Source: Microvirga zambiensis WSM3693 (GTDB lineage: Bacteria; Pseudomonadota; Alphaproteobacteria; Rhizobiales; Beijerinckiaceae). From it: a stretch of DNA of 64,000 bases. Positions 59,804-64,000 of the stretch are shown one piece after another (the stretch's first letter is position 1; each line of letters opens with the position of its first letter). The stretch is taken from NCBI RefSeq assembly GCF_016735695.1, contig NZ_JAERQD010000014.1:62001-126000 (forward strand). The letters are read 5' to 3'. The translations under genes were made by a program, and so were the position numbers. The notes beneath the pieces were generated by a model. It was not told where the DNA came from. It was given only the letters and a program-made list of their open reading frames with translations, and searched no databases.

Positions 59804-61075
59804 TCAGCAATCGGCTTTGGTTTCGCTCGCGGGAGTCCCTGAACCCGCGCCCTCTTCCAGGGTGGACGGATCGAGCGTGAACAGCTCCTGCGGTCGCGCG
59901 ATGCCTCTCAGCGCGTAGCGGCCGACGGAAACAAGGCATTCCCGGTCATCGGCCGAGGCAATAGCGTGGAAAGCCGAAGAAACCAGCACATCCCGCTCGA
60001 CCGAGCGGGACAGAGCCGCGATCCGGCTGACCTCGTTCACGGCGGGACCGACGACGGTGAAATCGAGGCGGTCCTGGCTGCCGATGTTGCCGTAGAAGAC
60101 CTCGCCGATATGCAGGCCGAGATAGGCCGAGGTCACGGGCAGGTTGCATGACCTGCGCTCCTCGTTCAATGCGCGGACCCGCGAGCGCATCAACTGCTCG
60201 GCCTTGAGCGCTGCCCGGCAGGATTCGGCTGCATCCTCGCATCTGAAGATCGCAAGCGTTCCATCCCCGATCAGCTTCAGCACATCGCCGCCCGCCTCGT
60301 AGATCGAGGAGATGATGGCCTCGGCATAGTCGTTCAGGAACGGGATGATCTGCTCGGGATCCGCGGTTTCTGTGATGTGAGTGAAGCCATGCAGGTCGCT
60401 GAACCACAGGACGGCCTGGATCCGGTCGGTCACGCCACGCGCGATCCGACCGTTCAGGACGAGGCGGCCGGCATCGCGGCCGAGATAGGTCTCGACGAGC
60501 GTCTTGGCGATGCGCGCGAGCGAGGCGCATTTCATGGCGAGCATGAGCGGCGATACCAGATCGCGCAGAATCACGACCTCCTCGTCCGAGAAACCTCCCG
60601 GTGCATCGGTGGTCCAGGAGGAAAAGAAGCAATCCATCTCGCCGATGGCGCCCTCCGCCGCGAAGCGGTGGATCAAGACGATATAATCGGTCTGCCCCTC
60701 GGCGCGCAGCTCCTCGAGAATAGAGAAATCCTCAACCTCGCCAAGCCCGATCCGTCGGCGCAGAAATTCCTCACCACTGTGAAAGAGATAATAAAAGGTG
60801 CTCCGACGCCAGTTCGCCGCCGCCTCTCCCCCCATATTGGTGCGGCCATATTCGACGATGTGATCGAGGTCGCCCATATCATCGCGGCGCCAGCGGAAGA
60901 CACGCCCCTCATGGATCGGATGCAGGGTGTCGATGACGGTCTGCACGCGGGCGACAGGCAGGCCTGCGGCGACAAGACGGTTGCAGAAGCCATGAAGGAG
61001 GTCGAGCTCCGTCGTGCCCTTCAGGCCCGTCTCGGTAACCCATCGCGCGATTGTTGATGCCTGGGCTTTGTCCAT
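59804..61075 (-). CDS. class III adenylate cyclase
   Basis: A 423-residue cyclase. An N-terminal region of about 200 residues without membrane segments precedes the catalytic domain (about 235-400). The metal-binding aspartates appear in VLWFSDLHGFTHI and LKLIGDGTLAIF; Lys in DVLKLIGDG and Asp in LDFTVVGPAVNEVSRI match the adenine-selecting pair, so cAMP is the likely product. ATG 61075 follows AGGAGGAG by 5 bases. Such cyclases are numerous in rhizobia. The signal it senses is unknown. Confidence 0.9.
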   Translation of the reverse strand: MDKAQASTIARWVTETGLKGTTELDLLHGFCNRLVAAGLPVARVQTVIDTLHPIHEGRVFRWRRDDMGDLDHIVEYGRTNMGGEAAANWRRSTFYYLFHSGEEFLRRRIGLGEVEDFSILEELRAEGQTDYIVLIHRFAAEGAIGEMDCFFSSWTTDAPGGFSDEEVVILRDLVSPLMLAMKCASLARIAKTLVETYLGRDAGRLVLNGRIARGVTDRIQAVLWFSDLHGFTHITETADPEQIIPFLNDYAEAIISSIYEAGGDVLKLIGDGTLAIFRCEDAAESCRAALKAEQLMRSRVRALNEERRSCNLPVTSAYLGLHIGEVFYGNIGSQDRLDFTVVGPAVNEVSRIAALSRSVERDVLVSSAFHAIASADDRECLVSVGRYALRGIARPQELFTLDPSTLEEGAGSGTPASETKADC

Positions 61076-61172
61076 GAAAGCTCCTCCTGACCCGATCCGC
61101 GGACAACTCATGACAGTCGGCCAAGCAATCAAGGCACCCGTCTACTCGGTAGTGACTCAATTTGGCTCCACC

Positions 61173-61319
61173 CCGTCATTCCGGGGCGCCGCAGGCGAGC
61201 CCGGAACCCATAGCCGCCAGCCTTGCAGAAAGCGGCGCAACGCCGCTCATCTCTATTCTATCTTGAGCCGTCGTGGCTATGGGTTCCGGGCTCGACCTAT
61301 GGTCGCCCCGGAATGACGG
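61173..61319. repeat. 147-bp intergenic inverted repeat
   Basis: Outer arms CGTCATTCCGGGGCG and CGCCCCGGAATGACG are exact, and inner arms GAGCCCGGAACCCATAGCC and GGCTATGGGTTCCGGGCTC match as well, with about 60 bases in the centre. It lies between the cyclase and RND genes. The design suggests a non-autonomous mobile repeat (MITE-like), with no transposase nearby. It is a different family from the 90-bp elements. Confidence 0.75.
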
Positions 61320-61360
61320 TGTGCCGGCTCCCATCAGAACTCAAACTGTGGCACTACCTT

Positions 61361-64000
61361 CTACTCTGCCGGAGTGGGCTTGGCGTCAACGGCGTCCGGC
61401 CGCTTCGATGCTCTCCGTTTGAACATCCAGATCACGACGTGGCGCACCGCCACGTAGAACACCGGCGTCAGAAACAGTCCAAAGACGGTGACCCCGAGCA
61501 TGCCGGCGAACACGGCCGTGCCGAGCGCCTGCCGCATCTCGGCGCCCGGCCCGGTCGCGATCACGAGCGGCAGCACGCCGAGAATGAAGGCGAAGGCCGT
61601 CATCAGGATGGGTCGCAGGCGCAGCCGGCAGGCCTCTACGACGGCCTCCACCGGCGTCTTGCCCTCGATTTCCGCCTGCTTGGCGAATTCGACGATCAGG
61701 ATGGCGTTCTTCGCGGCGAGACCGACCAGGACCACGAGGCCGATCTGGGTCAGGATGTTGTTGTCCTGCCCCCGGATCATCACGCCGATCAGCGCGGAAA
61801 GAACGCTCATCGGCACGATCAGGATGATGGCGATCGGCAGAGACCAGCTTTCGTATTGCGCGGCGAGGACGAGGAAGACGAACAGCACCGAAAGCGCGAA
61901 GATGAACACCGCCGTGTTGCCGGTCTGCCGTTCCTGGAAGGCAAGCTCCGTCCATTCGAAGCCCATGCTCGGCGAGATGCTCTGCTTGATCAGGCTCTCC
62001 ATCGCATCGAGCGCGTCGCCGGAGGATACGCCCGGCGCCGCATCACCCTGCAGCGCCACGGAGGTGAACATGTTGTAGCGCTGGACGAGATCCGGCCCCG
62101 ACACCTCCCGCATCTCGACGAGCGTTCCGAGAGGAACAAGCGCACCGGAGGCGGAACGGACACGCAGGCGGTTGATGTCCTCCTGGTCCATTCGGAAGCG
62201 CTGGTCGGCCTGAGCGCGCACCTGGTAAACGCGGCCGAAGGCGTTGAAGTCGTTCACGTAAGCCGTACCGAGATTGATCCGCAGCGTCTCGAAGATGTTC
62301 GGGATCGGAACGTTGAGAATGCTCGCCTTCTGCCGGTCGATCTCGAGATAGACCTGGGGCGAGTTGGCCGAGAAGGTGGTGAAGACACTGGCGAGGTTCG
62401 GGTTCTGCCGGGACTGGCCCATCAGCTGATAGGCGACCGCGAGAATGCCGCGGACGTCGTCGCCCGTGCGGTTCTGAAGCTGGACCTTGAAGCCGCCGGA
62501 ATTGCCGAGGCCGCGCACCGGCGGCGGCGGAATGGCGATGATGAACGCCTCCTCGATCTGCTGCAAGCGGGCGAAGAGGTCGCCGATGATCTTCATTCCC
62601 GAGTTGCCGTCCCTGACCCGTTCGTCGAACGGCTTGAACCCGGCGAAGATCGCGGCCGCATTGGTGGCGTTTGTGAAGGTGGCGCCGGAGAAGCCGGCGA
62701 AGGCCACCGCGTTCTGAACGCCCGGTGTTTCCTGCATGATCTTCGAGGCCCGCTGCACCACTGCGTCGGTGCGCGACAGGGAGGATCCGTCAGGCAGCTG
62801 GATCACGACGATGGCGTAGCCCTGGTCGAGGCTAGGGATGAAGCCGCGCGGCACGTGATTGGAGATCCAGACGGTGCCGGCGAGAAGCCCGACATAGATC
62901 GGCAGCACGATCAGCTTGTGCCGCGCCAGCGTTCCAACCGCCCTGGCATAGCCATTGGAGGTCACATCGAAACCATGGTTGAAGCCGTTCGCCAGCCTGT
63001 TGCCGACGCGCACGAGTGGATTGCGGGACGGTTCGTGGCTGTGCGGCTTCAGCAGGAATGCGGCAAGAGCCGGCGAGAGCGTCAGGGAGTTGAAGGCCGA
63101 GATCACCGTCGACACGGCAATGGTCAGGGCGAATTGCCGGTAGAACTGGCCCGAGATGCCGGGAATGAAGGCCGTCGGCACGAAGACCGCTACGAGAACC
63201 AGCGCAATCGCCACGAGTGCGGTGCCGACCTCGTCCATGGTCGCATGCGCCGCATCCCGCGGCGTCATTCCGAGGGCGATGTTGCGCTCCACGTTCTCCA
63301 CCACGACGATGGCATCGTCGACCACGATGCCGATGGCGAGAACCATGCCGAACAGGGTCAGCGTGTTGATCGAGAATCCGAGCGCCGCCATGAAGGCGAA
63401 GGTGCCGATCAGCGAGACCGGAATCGCCACGATGGGAATGATCGCCGTGCGCCAGCTCTGCAGGAACACGAATACCACGATCACCACGAGCGCCGTCGCC
63501 TCGAACAGGGTCTTGTAGACCTCGTTCACGCTCTCTGCGATGAATTCCGTCGGGTTGTAGACGATCTGATAGGCGATCCCGGGCGGGAATCCCTCTTTGA
63601 GCTGCTCCATGGTCTTGATGATCTGAGCCGAGGCGGCGAGCGCATTGGTGCCCGGCCGCTGGAAGATCGCGAGCGCAACGGCCGGCTTGCCGTTCAGATA
63701 GGAATTCGTCACGTAATCCTGCGCGCCGAGCTCGATGCGCGCAACATCCTGCAGCCGGACGAGACGCCCCCCAGGCGTCGCCTGAACGATGATCTGCCGG
63801 AACTGGCGCGGATCCTCGAAGCGTCCTTGCGTCGTCACCGTGAGCTGGAACGCGGCATCGGAGGGCGTCGGTTCCTGTCCCAGGGCGCCGCCGGAGACCT
63901 GGACGTTCTGCTCCTGGATGGCTTTGACCACCTCGCTCGAGGTCATGCCGTAAGAGGCGAGCTTTTCCGGATCGAGCCAGATGCGAAGGGAATATTGCCG
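61361..64000 (-). CDS. RND multidrug efflux pump, HAE1 family (N-terminus outside window)
   Basis: A partial AcrB/MexB-like pump with 879 residues visible; the frame is open to base 64000, so its start is beyond the window. RQYSLRIWLDPEKLASYG continues the periplasmic domain upstream of MTSSEVVKAIQEQNVQVSGG. The transmembrane block GIVVDDAIVVVENVER holds the proton-relay Asp pair, and TLTLSPALAAFLL-type text (NSLTLSPALAAFLL) and LVVLVGLAAKNAILIVEFA are conserved. The C-terminus is complete (KPTPAE then TAG). It should pair with a periplasmic adaptor and outer-membrane channel encoded outside the window. Substrates are unknown. Confidence 0.93.
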   Translation of the reverse strand, partial: RQYSLRIWLDPEKLASYGMTSSEVVKAIQEQNVQVSGGALGQEPTPSDAAFQLTVTTQGRFEDPRQFRQIIVQATPGGRLVRLQDVARIELGAQDYVTNSYLNGKPAVALAIFQRPGTNALAASAQIIKTMEQLKEGFPPGIAYQIVYNPTEFIAESVNEVYKTLFEATALVVIVVFVFLQSWRTAIIPIVAIPVSLIGTFAFMAALGFSINTLTLFGMVLAIGIVVDDAIVVVENVERNIALGMTPRDAAHATMDEVGTALVAIALVLVAVFVPTAFIPGISGQFYRQFALTIAVSTVISAFNSLTLSPALAAFLLKPHSHEPSRNPLVRVGNRLANGFNHGFDVTSNGYARAVGTLARHKLIVLPIYVGLLAGTVWISNHVPRGFIPSLDQGYAIVVIQLPDGSSLSRTDAVVQRASKIMQETPGVQNAVAFAGFSGATFTNATNAAAIFAGFKPFDERVRDGNSGMKIIGDLFARLQQIEEAFIIAIPPPPVRGLGNSGGFKVQLQNRTGDDVRGILAVAYQLMGQSRQNPNLASVFTTFSANSPQVYLEIDRQKASILNVPIPNIFETLRINLGTAYVNDFNAFGRVYQVRAQADQRFRMDQEDINRLRVRSASGALVPLGTLVEMREVSGPDLVQRYNMFTSVALQGDAAPGVSSGDALDAMESLIKQSISPSMGFEWTELAFQERQTGNTAVFIFALSVLFVFLVLAAQYESWSLPIAIILIVPMSVLSALIGVMIRGQDNNILTQIGLVVLVGLAAKNAILIVEFAKQAEIEGKTPVEAVVEACRLRLRPILMTAFAFILGVLPLVIATGPGAEMRQALGTAVFAGMLGVTVFGLFLTPVFYVAVRHVVIWMFKRRASKRPDAVDAKPTPAE

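Overview
The window is chromosomal DNA from a GC-rich alphaproteobacterium, most likely a member of Hyphomicrobiales (Rhizobiales). The evidence is the rhizobial-type glycerol ABC operon glpSTPQUV, a cobalamin-dependent MetH next to MetF and an ArsR-methyltransferase regulator, a GAAC-N7-GAAC SOS box (the alphaproteobacterial LexA site), MsrPQ, DUF1194 and extensin-like proteins, and palindromic intergenic repeats. A Methylobacteriaceae or Microvirga-like host is my best guess, but it is an inference. I see no phage, plasmid, transposase, CRISPR array, rRNA or tRNA. The region is ordinary accessory metabolism.

Layout. 1-5606 (+): end of a surface-polysaccharide locus with a cut SGNH hydrolase, GT2, methyltransferase, GT4 and a Wzx-like flippase; a 19-codon mini-ORF is stitched between the last two by ATGA overlaps. 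5616-11434 (-): methionine cycle operon arsR-methyltransferase, metF, metH behind a perfect inverted-repeat operator. 11485-20734: repeats, AMP nucleosidase, ettA plus an SDR gene, a 1.1-kb repeat island holding an orphan SOS promoter, an erythromycin-esterase-like gene, and an RTX glycoside hydrolase broken by one in-frame TAA. 20741-29325 (-): peptide uptake operon (ATPase, binding protein, two permeases, M14 carboxypeptidase) preceded by an M29 aminopeptidase. 29409-32928 (-): modBC without modA, then msrQ and msrP. 33000-37799 (-): PP2C-like phosphatase, sugar-binding protein, two permeases and nanE behind three phased TGGTC boxes; no ATPase is present.

37961-44439: acidic small protein, DEAD-box helicase with a clear terminator, PHB-depolymerase-type esterase, DUF1194 protein, a small protein, extensin-like protein, and an HU protein with a histone-H1-like tail. 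44840-46438 (+): kdgK and eda, the end of a 2-keto-3-deoxygluconate / Entner-Doudoroff route. 46596-52032: acyl-CoA synthetase convergent with an enoyl-CoA hydratase, an AhpD-like protein, a D-2-hydroxyacid FAD dehydrogenase and an SDR. 52467-58629 (+): complete glpSTPQUV glycerol importer ending at a strong terminator; its two ATPases carry complementary motif losses. 58744-64000: HtrA-like protease, class III adenylate cyclase, a 147-bp repeat, and an RND pump cut by the window end.

The most interesting leads are the orphan SOS promoter, the asymmetric GlpS/GlpT ATPase pair, the operator in front of the methionine operon, the PP2C-sugar ABC-nanE operon with phased boxes, and the broken RTX glycosidase. 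I found nothing that looks like an entirely new defence or mobile system.
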